Positions 32,012 through 41,287 of a stretch of DNA of 44,276 nucleotides are shown here, piece by piece. The DNA lies in the NCBI RefSeq assembly GCF_018618755.1, contig NZ_JACSMR010000017.1, positions 1 to 44,276 on the forward strand. Reading direction: 5' to 3'. Made by a program: the position numbers and the translations under genes. Under the pieces are notes generated by a model. The model had not been told where the DNA came from. It saw only the letters and a list, made by a program, of their open reading frames with translations, and ran no database searches. The DNA comes from Exiguobacterium sp. s193. GTDB taxonomy: Bacteria; Bacillota; Bacilli; Exiguobacteriales; Exiguobacteriaceae. Numbering within the stretch: position 1 is the first letter of the stretch; each line of letters opens with the position of its first letter.

Positions 32012-34144
32012 ATGTCAAAAACAATCGAACTTAACATCGAAGGCATGACCTGTGCCGCCTGTTCAGCCCGAATCGAAAAAGTCTTGAACCGGATGGACGG
32101 TGTCGACGCGACAGTCAATTTACCACTCGAGACAGCACGGATTGCAGTCCCGGACGAACTCGATGAACAAGCAATCATTGATAAAATCAAGAAAGTCGGC
32201 TACGGTGCGACCATCAAGTCGGCCCCTCATGAAAAAGTTCAAGATCGCCGAATGCTCTATCGTTTTTTCGTCGCCGCTTTGTTGTCGTTACCACTCTTAC
32301 TCAGTATGGTCTCGCACATCCCGAACAGCCCGGTCCATTTGACGTTCCTGATGAATCCGTGGCTCCAATTCGCACTGGCAACACCGGTGCAATTCATTAT
32401 CGGGGCGCCGTTCTATATTGGGGCTTATAAGAGTCTCCGGAGCGGTAGTGCCAACATGGATGTCCTCGTCGCACTCGGGACGTCAGCCGCTTACTTTTAT
32501 TCGGTCGCAGAAATGCTGATCCATCCGGCAATGCCGAACCTTTATTTTGAAACAAGTGCCATCTTAATTACGCTCGTTCTTCTCGGTAAAGTGCTCGAAG
32601 ACCGCGCCAAACAGCAAACGACCGGTGCAATTAAAAGTCTCTTGTCGCTCCAAGCAACGGATGCCGTCGTCCTCGACAATGGGACGGAACGCACGGTCGC
32701 CATCGACCAGATTCAACCCGGGATGCACATCGTCGTCAAACCAGGTCAGAAAATTCCGATGGATGGTCTGATTTTATCCGGTGATGCCTATCTCGATGAA
32801 TCGATGCTGACCGGCGAACCACTTCCTGCGCATAAAGGTGCCGCTGATCCTGTCATCGGTGGAACTTTAAATACGAATGGTCATTTGTTGATTGAAGCAA
32901 CAAAAGTCGGTCAGGAAACGATGCTTGCGAATATCATCCGTGTCGTTGAACAAGCACAGACGGAAAAAGCGCCGATCCAACGACAAGCTGACCGGATTTC
33001 CGGTATTTTCGTTCCAATCGTCGTTGCCATTGCCCTCATTACGCTTGGTGCCTGGTGGTTGACGACGGGTTCATTTGCTGAAGCGATTCGCCCGGCAATC
33101 GCCGTTCTCGTCATCGCTTGCCCCTGTGCCTTAGGACTTGCCACTCCGACATCGATCATGGTCGGGACGGGTAAAGGTGCAGAGCATGGGGTGCTCTTCA
33201 AAGGCGGTGCCCAGCTTGAATCGCTGCAACATGTCGATGCTGTCGTCTTCGATAAAACAGGTACACTAACAATCGGACGCCCTGTCGTCGTCGAGACATT
33301 CGGGAACGAACAGGCACTCGACTTCGCAGCAGCCATCGAAAAAAAATCAGAGCATCCGCTCGCTCATGCCATCACGGAAGAACGTGATGTCGTGTTCGAT
33401 ATCGAACGTTTTCAAGTCGATGCTGGCCGCGGTGTCAGCGGGATGATTCTCACTCGCAACATCCTGGTCGGTTCCGAACGAATGATGCGGGATCACCAGC
33501 TCGACATCCCGGACTGGTCTTCTGACGGCGCGACATTCGTTTATGTCGCTGTCGACGGGCAAGTTGAAGCCGGTTATGCAATTCGCGACGAGTTGAAGCC
33601 GACGACGAAACACGTCATCGCTCAAATTCAACAGACAAAAGCAGTCTATCTTTTAACGGGTGACCGAAAAGACGTTGCCCTTAATCTGGCGATGGAACTC
33701 GGCATTCCAACAAATCATGTGTTTGCGGATGTCTTACCCATCGAAAAAGCCGACCAAATCAAAGCTCTTCAAGATGCGGGACATCGCGTCGCCATGGTTG
33801 GTGACGGCATCAACGATGCACCAGCGCTTGCGACAGCTGATGTCGGAATCGCCCTCGGTAGCGGGACGGATGTTGCCTTAGAAGCGGCTGACGTCACACT
33901 GCTCGGACACGATTTACAACAAGTCGCGACCGCGATCCGTCTGAGTGAACAGACGATGAAGAACATTCGCCAAAATCTATTTTTTGCACTCGCGTATAAC
34001 ACAATCGGGATTCCCGTTGCTTTTCTCGGACTACTCGCTCCGTGGCTCGCTGGAGCGGCGATGGCATTTAGCTCTGTTTCCGTCGTCACGAATGCGTTAC
34101 GCTTAAAACGCACCCCACTCACTAAAGGAGGAACTCCATCATGA
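32012..34144 (+). CDS. copA: Copper-exporting P-type ATPase
   Basis: A 710-residue P1B-1 ATPase. It has one N-terminal heavy-metal domain (GMTCAACSARIEKV; Bacillus CopA has two), the membrane metal site ACPCALGLATP, the phosphorylation site VFDKTGTLT, SEHPLAHAI in the nucleotide domain, and VGDGINDAPAL. Late membrane segments carry the Cu(I)-type YNTIGIP and MAFSSVSVVTNALRL. It pumps Cu(I) out of the cell. AAGGAGGGG precedes the ATG. Its stop overlaps copZ. Confidence 0.95.
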   Translation: MSKTIELNIEGMTCAACSARIEKVLNRMDGVDATVNLPLETARIAVPDELDEQAIIDKIKKVGYGATIKSAPHEKVQDRRMLYRFFVAALLSLPLLLSMVSHIPNSPVHLTFLMNPWLQFALATPVQFIIGAPFYIGAYKSLRSGSANMDVLVALGTSAAYFYSVAEMLIHPAMPNLYFETSAILITLVLLGKVLEDRAKQQTTGAIKSLLSLQATDAVVLDNGTERTVAIDQIQPGMHIVVKPGQKIPMDGLILSGDAYLDESMLTGEPLPAHKGAADPVIGGTLNTNGHLLIEATKVGQETMLANIIRVVEQAQTEKAPIQRQADRISGIFVPIVVAIALITLGAWWLTTGSFAEAIRPAIAVLVIACPCALGLATPTSIMVGTGKGAEHGVLFKGGAQLESLQHVDAVVFDKTGTLTIGRPVVVETFGNEQALDFAAAIEKKSEHPLAHAITEERDVVFDIERFQVDAGRGVSGMILTRNILVGSERMMRDHQLDIPDWSSDGATFVYVAVDGQVEAGYAIRDELKPTTKHVIAQIQQTKAVYLLTGDRKDVALNLAMELGIPTNHVFADVLPIEKADQIKALQDAGHRVAMVGDGINDAPALATADVGIALGSGTDVALEAADVTLLGHDLQQVATAIRLSEQTMKNIRQNLFFALAYNTIGIPVAFLGLLAPWLAGAAMAFSSVSVVTNALRLKRTPLTKGGTPS

Positions 34145-34347
34145 AAGAAACGACTTTAAACGTAATCGGTATGACATGTAACCACTGTAAAGCAAGTGTC
34201 GAATCGGCACTGAACGAACTAGACGGTGTCACAACGGCGACGGTCTCTCTACCTGACAATTCAGTCACTGTCGTCCATGAAGATGTCGCAAAAGACCGTC
34301 TCGTCGAAGCCATCGAAGAGATTGGTTATGATGTCGCTCCTGCTTAA
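34141..34347 (+). CDS. copZ: Copper chaperone CopZ
   Basis: A 68-residue single heavy-metal-associated domain with the Cu(I) motif GMTCNHC and the ferredoxin-like repeat SALNELDGVTTATVSL...AIEEIGYDV. It carries Cu(I) to CopA and CsoR. The ATG overlaps the copA stop (ATGA), with GGAGG inside the end of copA. Confidence 0.95.
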   Translation: MKETTLNVIGMTCNHCKASVESALNELDGVTTATVSLPDNSVTVVHEDVAKDRLVEAIEEIGYDVAPA

Positions 34348-34353
34348 TCTTTC

Positions 34354-34390
34354 AAGCCAAACTGTTGTTAACGCACAGTTTGGCTTTTTT
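34354..34390 (+). terminator. Intrinsic terminator of the copper operon
   Basis: AAGCCAAACTGT pairs with ACAGTTTGGCTT and a T run follows. Confidence 0.85.
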
Positions 34391-34432
34391 AATTCCTGAA
34401 AAAGGGGAATGGACTAACAAGGAGGGGTTCGT

Positions 34433-34657
34433 ATGGTACCGAAAATCGAATTCGTACAACACTTCGACGACAACAAAGGGAAACGATTTAAAATCGAACT
34501 TTGGAATCTCGGAACCTTCACATTTAGCGCCGAGTCAGCCCAAGGCCCCGTCACGCGCTTCAGTTCGATTGATATCCAGTTCATTCAATCATGTGTTAGC
34601 CGGATGCGGGCACTCAATGATGCCAAACAAGCGTTTCAAGAGGATCAACCTGTTTAA
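34433..34657 (+). CDS. Small hypothetical protein, 74 aa
   Basis: A 74-residue protein I do not recognise, with alternating polar and hydrophobic residues at the front (KIEFVQHFDDNKGKRFKIEL) and a helix at the end (QFIQSCVSRMRALNDAKQAF). It has an excellent ribosome site (AAGGAGGGG, 5-6 nt before the ATG) and a terminator after it, which supports it as a real gene. Short cytoplasmic protein by composition. Confidence 0.65.
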   Translation: MVPKIEFVQHFDDNKGKRFKIELWNLGTFTFSAESAQGPVTRFSSIDIQFIQSCVSRMRALNDAKQAFQEDQPV

Positions 34658-34709
34658 CTTTTTTTCATCTCATCTTTTAAATATAGGATCAACCCTTAAA
34701 CAATTCTTC

Positions 34710-34740
34710 AGCTCATGGTCCCGTAACATGAGCTTTTTTT
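34710..34740 (+). terminator. Intrinsic terminator
   Basis: AGCTCATG pairs with CATGAGCT and a T run follows, after the 74-residue gene. Confidence 0.75.
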
Positions 34741-34865
34741 CATTGACAATCTTTTTTTTCGTTTCTAGAGAGTTTCCTTCTAAAAAAGATACTGTTTTTT
34801 CCGTTATCAACCGATAAAGGATAAGACCATTACATTCTCAATTTAAAGAAAATCGGAGGCTTACT

Positions 34866-36173
34866 GTGCGCAATCCATTTAAAACAAAATCATCCAGTTC
34901 AACGTATCAAGCAACGATCGGATTTCCCGATAAAAAATTCATAACGAAAACGAGTGATCCGACCTTAGCAGCACGCCTCGAATATATGGGCTACACGGAA
35001 GAACAACTTCAGACACTAAAAGCGATGGCACCTGTCGTCCGCTCAATCCTAGATGAAGTCCTTGAGCAAGTGCTCGACCATCTCCTCCTCCATCCGGAAA
35101 TGGTTCAGATTGCTGAAAATGCGTCGACCCGTCAACGGTTGAAAAAAGTATTCGCTGATTACTTCGGTAGTCTTTTAACGGGCAACATGGACGACAAATT
35201 TCTTGCGATGCGTAAACGAATGGGTAAAACACATAACCGTAATTTTGTTCCCGTCACCTGGTTCATCGCGTCCTACGCAGCCTTTAACACCTTATTGATT
35301 CCTAAAGTCGTCGAACATTTCCAACATGATCCCGCGCAACTGACGACGGCAATCCTTGCATTGACTCATGCGATGAACTTGGACGCTCAAATCGTCACAA
35401 GTCAATATGTTGACGCGCGCTTAGAAGAAGTTGGCGCAGCCAATGAATCACGAACACGTCTCCTACAAGATGTCGTCCGCGTCAGCCAAGAAGTCGCAAG
35501 TACGGTCGAGCAAACAGAAGGTGCGATTCTTGAAACGAGTCAACGGGCGACACAAATCTTATCCGAGACGGATCAGACGGAGAAAACGAGCCGTAACCTT
35601 GTTGGCTTAACGTCAGAAAACGAAGCACAGATGGACAAAATGGAGCAACAATTCGTCCAGTCGACAGGTCAAGTCAACACTTCGCTAACAAGCATCCAAC
35701 AATTAAAAACAACGTCTGACGAAATCGTCAAGATGACACAAGGCATCGAGGATATCGCGAACCAAACGAATCTCTTGGCGTTAAACGCCTCAATCGAAGC
35801 AGCACGTGCCGGTGAGCACGGAAAAGGATTCTCTGTCGTCGCGATTGAAGTCCGCAACCTTGCTGAAAATGCGAAACACCTAAGCAGCAGCATCAACACG
35901 TTGATTCAAAAGAACAACGGGAATATCACAGAACTCGTTTCGCAGATGGAAGACATCACCCGTTCAAACTCTGCTTCACGGACTGAACTTCAACAGGTGA
36001 AGAGCGGGATTCATACCGTGAAAAAAGAAATGGAAAACTACTTGGATATGTTCGGACGCAATAAAAACGATTTAAGTCAAATCGTTCAAACGATTCAAGG
36101 AATCAGCCAGACGACACAAGGTCTCTCTGCTTTGACAACGGATCTCGTCGCGGCATCGGAATCAAACGCGTAA
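34866..36173 (+). CDS. hemAT: Globin-coupled oxygen chemoreceptor, HemAT-like
   Basis: A 435-residue soluble chemoreceptor. Residues about 30-185 are a sensor globin; His123 in [11 protein letters not shown] aligns with the haem-binding His123 of Bacillus HemAT. The rest is the methyl-accepting coiled coil with tip [19 protein letters not shown] and [21 protein letters not shown]. There is no membrane segment. It binds O2 and signals to CheA for aerotaxis. The start is GTG with GGAGG 6 nt upstream. Confidence 0.92.
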   Translation: MRNPFKTKSSSSTYQATIGFPDKKFITKTSDPTLAARLEYMGYTEEQLQTLKAMAPVVRSILDEVLEQVLDHLLLHPEMVQIAENASTRQRLKKVFADYFGSLLTGNMDDKFLAMRKRMGKTHNRNFVPVTWFIASYAAFNTLLIPKVVEHFQHDPAQLTTAILALTHAMNLDAQIVTSQYVDARLEEVGAANESRTRLLQDVVRVSQEVASTVEQTEGAILETSQRATQILSETDQTEKTSRNLVGLTSENEAQMDKMEQQFVQSTGQVNTSLTSIQQLKTTSDEIVKMTQGIEDIANQTNLLALNASIEAARAGEHGKGFSVVAIEVRNLAENAKHLSSSINTLIQKNNGNITELVSQMEDITRSNSASRTELQQVKSGIHTVKKEMENYLDMFGRNKNDLSQIVQTIQGISQTTQGLSALTTDLVAASESNA

Positions 36174-36209
36174 GTTTTTCTAATTTGTTCAGGTTGAGCT
36201 TCATCCAAA

Positions 36210-36240
36210 AAAGGACCAATCCATGGCGGATTGGTCCTTT
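36210..36240. terminator. Left flanking hairpin of repeat copy D, hemAT terminator
   Basis: AAAGGACCAATCC pairs with GGATTGGTCCTTT. It is identical to the hairpin at 36638-36668. Confidence 0.85.
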
Positions 36241-36668
36241 CAAGCTGTAGATAAAGTGCCATCGGGAAATCAAGCGTCTTTTTTCGTTGCTTTCCTCGGG
36301 CGAGGCGCAAGCCGTTGCTCCTTCGTCCTCACGGACAACGAGCAGGGTCTTGCCTGCCTCTAAAAGTGCGTTAAAAACGCACTTTTCCCCGCAGGAGTCA
36401 ACGAAAGGTGACGCTTTTTAGGTAACACTATGACGGAAAGTCAGTCATGCAGACGGTTTGGGACGCAATCCGTCTCGAATCGCTTTTGAAGCGAAAAGCA
36501 ATCGGTTGCGACCCTGCAGCTTTGCTGTAGCGGCGTGACCGATTGCCGCTTTGAAGACGAGGCGAGACAGGGAAGCGCGAACGGATTGCTTCTAGATATC
36601 GCATGCTCATGCTTCATAAGAGTTTGTCTACGGTCTAAAAGGACCAATCCATGGCGGATTGGTCCTTT
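36210..36668 (-). repeat. Terminator-flanked repeat element, copy D
   Basis: The core, 36246-36631 (386 bp), has inverted ends TGTAGATAA and TTTGTCTAC. Its flanking hairpins are identical to each other over about 31 bp. It has the same orientation as copy C. The nested core shows AAGCGTC, TTTCGTTG and TCCT pairing with AGGA, CAACGAAA and GACGCTT. It carries the stem-loop GCAATCGGT...ACCGATTGC (around 36499-36534) that copy A lacks. No gene inside. It separates the convergent hemAT and sortase genes. Confidence 0.88.
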
Positions 36669-36670
36669 TT
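36638..36670. terminator. Right flanking hairpin of repeat copy D, sortase terminator
   Basis: The same stem as the left hairpin, followed on both sides by T or A runs; 17 bp after the sortase stop on the minus strand. Confidence 0.85.
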
Positions 36671-36686
36671 GGTTCCATATTGCTTG

Positions 36687-37301
36687 TTACTCTTCGATTT
36701 GATCGGCGGTTACGACGAGTCGTTCATCGTACCCTTTCGATTTCGTGAACGTTCCGATACAAGAAATCAATGTCAGACGTTTTGCGACCGTCGCCCCAAA
36801 AATCGAACCGACGGGTGCTTTTTCTACAGGATAGGAGGTTACGTTTGTCACCACGTAAGATAGCGTCTGTCCTGTTTTTGACTGTAACTCGATTTTTTGT
36901 CCTGGTTTCATCTTTGCTAAGTCGTAAAATACAGCGGGACCATCCGTATCGTCCAAATGACCGGCGAGAATGACATTTCCCGTCTGGTTCGCTTCTGCGC
37001 CGTACCGATACCAGGCGACCTGCTCCGTTTTTTTCGGGACATCCATTCGGCCTTGCTTGTCTTTCCCAACAGTTTCGATCTTCGCCTTCACGTCAATCGC
37101 ATCAATCGTTAGCTTCGCTGGGATAAAACTAGCCGTTTCACGACTTTCCGGTACAGGTTCGGGTGTTGCTTGCTCAATCGCAGGTGTCGCTTGTTCGACC
37201 GGATTCGCCGAAGGAACAGATTCTTCTGCTCCTCCGCATCCAGCGAGAATGAGAAAGATCAGAAGGAAACCGTTACGCGTTTTGTTTACGGCGAATGACA
37301 T
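36687..37301 (-). CDS. Class F sortase with lipoprotein-type signal
   Basis: A 204-residue sortase. The catalytic triad is visible as His in LAGHLDD, Cys in LISCIG and Arg in YDERLVV. The domain follows a Pro/Glu/Thr-rich linker. The N terminus has a hydrophobic run ending in LAGC, a canonical lipobox, rather than a plain anchor, so it may be a lipid-anchored sortase. The ATG lies 29 nt inside the preceding DUF4397 gene in another frame. It likely anchors that protein and the MPNTG protein at 1-886. Confidence 0.85.
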   Translation of the reverse strand: MSFAVNKTRNGFLLIFLILAGCGGAEESVPSANPVEQATPAIEQATPEPVPESRETASFIPAKLTIDAIDVKAKIETVGKDKQGRMDVPKKTEQVAWYRYGAEANQTGNVILAGHLDDTDGPAVFYDLAKMKPGQKIELQSKTGQTLSYVVTNVTSYPVEKAPVGSIFGATVAKRLTLISCIGTFTKSKGYDERLVVTADQIEE

Positions 37302-38067
37302 AACTTGTTCCAACAAGGGCAGCTCCCGCAAGTGCTACAAGGGCCCAAGTCGTTGCCATTGAAGACGTATCTGTTGATCCACCGAGTCCTGTGTCTGGCA
37401 TTGCAGCCATTTCACCGCCATCTGGAATCAAGAGAACATCAAACGCTGGTTCTCCCTCAAGGAGACCAATCGCAAGGGCTGTATAGTTTTTACCGCTATC
37501 TAATTTAATACCGTCGAGTGCTTTGACAACGTCCATCGCGCCCGCTGGTCGTACTTCAAGATCGTACGTCCCGGCATCAAGTGTTCCATAGTCAGAGACT
37601 TTCGAGAATTCAAGGTCGCTGAAGAGTGCGTCTCCCCCTTTAGGAGCGACATCAACGGCTGGTGCATCCGGTGCAAAGTGTGCCACACGCACCATTGATT
37701 TTCCGTCTTCCCCTTTGCCGTTGTCTTCCATGACAGCGAGTTTAATATCTGCTAATTTACCGATTGCCGCGACTGAATAAAATTTTCCGGCTTCAACGTT
37801 GAGTGTTTGAGAAAGTACAGGATCTTTCGTTGTCCCTGCAGCGAAGACTTCCACTTTATGTTCTCCTGCCGGGAGAGTGAGATAATCCGTGACAGCTTTG
37901 AATTCCGCTCCTGAGACAGCTGTTTCGCCATCGACGGCAATATCAACTGCTGGAGCATCTGGTGAAGCATGAATCACACGCACCATTGCGTCATCGGCTG
38001 CGCTTACTGGGAGCACGAATAGTGCAAACAAAAACGCAGCGGTAACGAACGATATGAATTTCTTCAT
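37273..38067 (-). CDS. DUF4397 surface protein with MPDTG sorting signal
   Basis: A 264-residue secreted protein: signal peptide ending VLPVSA|AD, two DUF4397 domains opening MVRVIHASPDAPAVDI (about 29) and MVRVAHFAPDAPAVDV (about 124), then MPDTGLGG, a membrane segment and the tail RRKQNA. DUF4397 is a beta-sandwich domain of unknown role on cell surfaces. The sortase gene starts within its last codons, which supports an enzyme-substrate pair. The ATG 38067 follows GAGAGGTGG. Confidence 0.88.
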   Translation of the reverse strand: MKKFISFVTAAFLFALFVLPVSAADDAMVRVIHASPDAPAVDIAVDGETAVSGAEFKAVTDYLTLPAGEHKVEVFAAGTTKDPVLSQTLNVEAGKFYSVAAIGKLADIKLAVMEDNGKGEDGKSMVRVAHFAPDAPAVDVAPKGGDALFSDLEFSKVSDYGTLDAGTYDLEVRPAGAMDVVKALDGIKLDSGKNYTALAIGLLEGEPAFDVLLIPDGGEMAAMPDTGLGGSTDTSSMATTWALVALAGAALVGTSYVIRRKQNA

Positions 38068-38222
38068 CTTTTTTCCACCTCTCGTGTCAAAATGTATTTC
38101 GCTTCTCAAGCCAACCATTCATTCTACCTAAAAATATTTCATCCGCGGTGACATCTTAAATTTAAAGTATTATTCACTTCTTGTAAATGCTTCAGTATGC
38201 TTCTGATATGGATAAGGGAATC

Positions 38223-38262
38223 AAAAAACACTTTGAGGTCTTATCTCAAAGTGTTTTTGACT
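38223..38262 (-). terminator. Intrinsic terminator of speE-speB
   Basis: AAAAACACTTTGAG pairs with CTCAAAGTGTTTTT, downstream of speB on the minus strand. Confidence 0.85.
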
Positions 38263-38298
38263 AGAAACACCTACTACAGGTGCCAAATAAAAATATTT

Positions 38299-39171
38299 TT
38301 ACTTGATGAAACCGATCATCATTTCACGTAAGATTTTTGCAGCAGCGATCGCTGTCATGTCCGACTGATCGTACGCCGGACAAACTTCGACGAGATCAGC
38401 TCCGATGACGTCGACGTCAGCACGGGCAATCATGTGGACGACTTCAAGTAATTCTTTTGTTGTTACGCCGCCGATTTCCTGCGTTCCCGTTCCCGGTGCA
38501 GCAGACGGATCGAGGACATCGATATCAATCGTTACGTAAACTTTTTTACCGGCAAGCTTCGGCAAAACCGCTTTTAACGGTTCGACGATTTCGTACTTGA
38601 ATAAGTTGTAACCAGATGTTTTTGCCCATTCAAACTCTTCTTTCATTCCTGAACGAATCCCGAACGAATAACAGTTTTCTGGTCCGATCAAGTTCGCGAT
38701 TTTTTTGAGCGGTGTCGAGTGTGACAACGGTTCGCCTTCATACTCATCACGTAAGTCCGTATGTGCATCAAAGTGCAGGACGACAAAATCATCGTAATGT
38801 TTATCAAAAGCTTTGACGACCGGCCACGTCACGAGGTGTTCGCCGCCCATACCGAGTGGGAATTTGCCTGCTGTTAGTAGTGAATCGACGTATTCTTCAA
38901 TCAGATCAAGCGATTTTTGTGCATTTCCGAACGGCAACGGAATGTCACCCGCATCAAACAATTTCGCATCGGCGATATCGCCATCTAAATAAGGACTGTA
39001 TTCTTCAAGACCAAGTGACACTTCACGGACTCGCGCCGGACCAAAACGTGATCCGGGGCGGAAACTGACCGTCCAGTCCATCGGCATGCCGTATAACACA
39101 CCTTTTGCATCTTCGTGAGTCGGTTGACTCGCGATAAAGACTTTACCTGAATATGCTTCATCAAAACGCAT
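38299..39171 (-). CDS. speB: Agmatinase
   Basis: A 290-residue ureohydrolase that splits agmatine into putrescine and urea. Manganese motifs: GMGGEHLV, HFDAHTDLRD and VTIDIDVLDPSAAPGTG. The ATG 39171 follows GGAGGAATAG. It lies directly downstream of spermidine synthase on the same strand, as in Bacillus speE-speB, making putrescine for spermidine. Confidence 0.93.
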   Translation of the reverse strand: MRFDEAYSGKVFIASQPTHEDAKGVLYGMPMDWTVSFRPGSRFGPARVREVSLGLEEYSPYLDGDIADAKLFDAGDIPLPFGNAQKSLDLIEEYVDSLLTAGKFPLGMGGEHLVTWPVVKAFDKHYDDFVVLHFDAHTDLRDEYEGEPLSHSTPLKKIANLIGPENCYSFGIRSGMKEEFEWAKTSGYNLFKYEIVEPLKAVLPKLAGKKVYVTIDIDVLDPSAAPGTGTQEIGGVTTKELLEVVHMIARADVDVIGADLVEVCPAYDQSDMTAIAAAKILREMMIGFIK

Positions 39172-39193
39172 TTCTATTCCTCCAGTCATAGAA

Positions 39194-39222
39194 AGGAGTG
39201 TCCCTGAAAACGGAACACTCCT
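39194..39222 (-). terminator. Hairpin between speE and speB
   Basis: On the minus strand AGGAGTGTTCC pairs with GGGACACTCCT (one U-G). The tail is short (TTTCTATG), so it may be a weak terminator or an mRNA-processing hairpin. It ends about 10 nt before the speB ribosome site. Confidence 0.5.
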
Positions 39223-39231
39223 ACTTTGAAA

Positions 39232-40071
39232 TTAAATCGTTAAATCTTTGACGAACTTCGGCAACGCAAAGGCTGCTGTATGAAGTTCTGGTGTATAGTA
39301 CTTCGTTTCGATTTCGTGGAAACGCTCTGGTGCGACAGCGAGTGGATCATGTTTTTTCGATCCAATCGTAAATGTCCAAAGACCGCTTGGGTATGTCGGA
39401 ACGTTCGCAACGTAGAGTTTTGTGATCGGGAAGATTTCTTTGACGTCACGTTGTACATCACGGATCAAGTCTGGTGTAAACCATGGGTTGTCCGATTGTG
39501 CGACGAAAATACCGTCTTCTTTTAATGCTTTCGAGATTCCAGAGTAGAATCCTTTTGTGAACAGGTTGACGGCAGGACCGACCGGCTCTGTCGAGTCGAC
39601 CATGATAACGTCGTATTCATTAACAGCTTCTGCGATATGCATAAATCCGTCACCTACGATGACTTCGACGCGTGCGTCGTCTAAACCACCTGCGATGTTC
39701 GGAAGATATTTTTTCGAGTACTCGATGACCTTGCCATCAATTTCGACGAGAACTGCTTTTTCGACCGATGGGTGTTTTAAGACTTCACGAATGACTCCGC
39801 CGTCTCCTCCACCTACAACGAGAACCGATTTCGGGTTCGGGTGTGTGAACAATGGGACGTGTGCGACCATTTCATGGTACACAAACTCATCTCGATCTGT
39901 TGTCATGACCATACCGTCAAGTAACAACATCGTGCCGAACTCGTCCGTCTCAACCATCTCTAAGCGTTGAAACTCCGTTTGTTCGCTCTCATAAACGTGG
40001 TTGACACGGAATGTGATACCGTAATCTTCCGTTTGGTGTTCCGTGAACCATAACTTTAATTTTTGTTCCAT
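39232..40071 (-). CDS. speE: Spermidine synthase
   Basis: A 279-residue aminopropyltransferase: [17 protein letters not shown] at the front, [17 protein letters not shown] for decarboxylated SAM binding, [15 protein letters not shown], and the gate/catalytic [16 protein letters not shown] with the catalytic Asp. It makes spermidine from putrescine. The ATG 40071 has AAAGGGG about 11 nt upstream. First gene of the operon with speB. Confidence 0.93.
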   Translation of the reverse strand: MEQKLKLWFTEHQTEDYGITFRVNHVYESEQTEFQRLEMVETDEFGTMLLLDGMVMTTDRDEFVYHEMVAHVPLFTHPNPKSVLVVGGGDGGVIREVLKHPSVEKAVLVEIDGKVIEYSKKYLPNIAGGLDDARVEVIVGDGFMHIAEAVNEYDVIMVDSTEPVGPAVNLFTKGFYSGISKALKEDGIFVAQSDNPWFTPDLIRDVQRDVKEIFPITKLYVANVPTYPSGLWTFTIGSKKHDPLAVAPERFHEIETKYYTPELHTAAFALPKFVKDLTI

Positions 40072-40213
40072 TTGCGATAGAACCCCTTTCTTTCTCAAGA
40101 CAAAAGTTGTTCGTATGCGAGTGGCGTTTACGGCGCTTCTTAATCATACAAGTGCGAGTATACCGAATTTTGAAAGAAACTTCTATATAATTCGAAAAAA
40201 ATTGTCCAGCTGC

Positions 40214-40888
40214 TTACTCGACGAAAGTGACGATCTCCTCTAAGTCACGACGCTGTTTTGCACGTTTCGGTTCATCGGCCCGGTAACCGAACGCGACCAT
40301 GACAGGAACCGTAAAAACAGTCCGGTCGAGTAAATCATGTTCGACTAAGATTTTTTCAACTGCCTCTTGATCAAATCCTTCGATCGGACAAGAGTCGATG
40401 CCGATTTGTGCTGCCGTCGACATCATGTTCCCGAGTGCGATATAGGCTTGTTTTGCCGACCAATCCTCCATCGCTTTTTCATTGTTTCCAATCTTGAAAT
40501 CTTCTTCGAGGAAAAGACTATAGCGTGTGGTCCGTCCTTGTTTTGCCTCGTCCGACAAACCGAGCGCGTCCATCATCCCCGTAACGTGTGGACCATCCGG
40601 TTGCATTTGCGCCCCCGTACGTGCAAGGAAAATGACATAATGGCTTGCTGTTGGCAATTGTCCCTGTGCACCCCACGAGACGGCACGAAGCTCTTCACGC
40701 AATGCTTCGTTTTGGATGACGAGGAGATTCCAAGGCTCATAACCAAATGAACTTGGAGAGAGACGCGCCGTTTCTAAAATAAATGCAAAATCTGCTGATG
40801 TGATCTTTTTTGAAGGATCAAATGCCTTTGTCGCATGACGTGATTGAAAGGCTGCTAAAATCTCTTGTTTGGTTTGTTCGTGACTCAT
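40214..40888 (-). CDS. Oxygen-insensitive NAD(P)H nitroreductase
   Basis: A 224-residue FMN flavoenzyme of the nitroreductase family (NfsB-like). FMN contacts include FQSRHATKAFDPSKKI and RLSPSSFGYEPWNLLV; a late motif is GIDSCPIEGFDQEAVEKIL. It reduces nitroaromatics or quinones. The ATG follows TGGAGGAATGAAACG. A single gene. Confidence 0.88.
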   Translation of the reverse strand: MSHEQTKQEILAAFQSRHATKAFDPSKKITSADFAFILETARLSPSSFGYEPWNLLVIQNEALREELRAVSWGAQGQLPTASHYVIFLARTGAQMQPDGPHVTGMMDALGLSDEAKQGRTTRYSLFLEEDFKIGNNEKAMEDWSAKQAYIALGNMMSTAAQIGIDSCPIEGFDQEAVEKILVEHDLLDRTVFTVPVMVAFGYRADEPKRAKQRRDLEEIVTFVE

Positions 40889-41287
40889 CGTTTCATTCCT
40901 CCAGTGACTTTGGTTGATTATTATTTCACAACGATAGCAAATCTTGAACGAAGCGTCTGCTATTATGCTTTGTACTATATGTTACAAATTAATCATTTCG
41001 GGAAATAGTAGAGAAAGAAAAGAAAAATTAGATTTTTTCATCTTTTTCAAAAATCGCTACACAAAGCCAATTTAAGCCTATTTAAAACCCTTTTTCCCTA
41101 GAAATACCCACTATTCATTACCCACAAAATTTGCCATCGTTACGATAAGTTTGTTACGGTAGTACCTTGCGTGATAAGGTTTTGTTTTTAAATGTCCGGG
41201 TATTACTAATCGTTGTATAGCAATTTTTATTTATTTACAACAGGAACAAAACAACCATGTAAAATTCGAAAGAAGGTGTTGACCACG
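40889..41287. other. Intergenic region upstream of the BCCT transporter
   Basis: 399 bp without a gene: an AT-rich stretch, then the sigma-B-like promoter at 41179-41203 and the transporter's ribosome site. I see no riboswitch. Confidence 0.5.
41179..41203 (+). promoter_or_regulatory. Sigma-B-like promoter of the BCCT transporter
   Basis: GTTTTG, 13 nt, GGGTAT resembles the general-stress consensus GTTTaa-N12-14-GGGTAT. Osmoprotectant transporters of Bacillus are known sigma-B targets, which fits. Confidence 0.5.

Noticed and set aside
34790-34817. Sigma-D promoter before hemAT
   Set aside because: ACCGATAA fits a -10 but the expected TAAA 14-16 nt upstream is missing.
7087-36668. Repeat elements as CRISPR or as tandem repeats
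   Set aside because: Copies are long, dispersed, in both orientations and without regular spacers.
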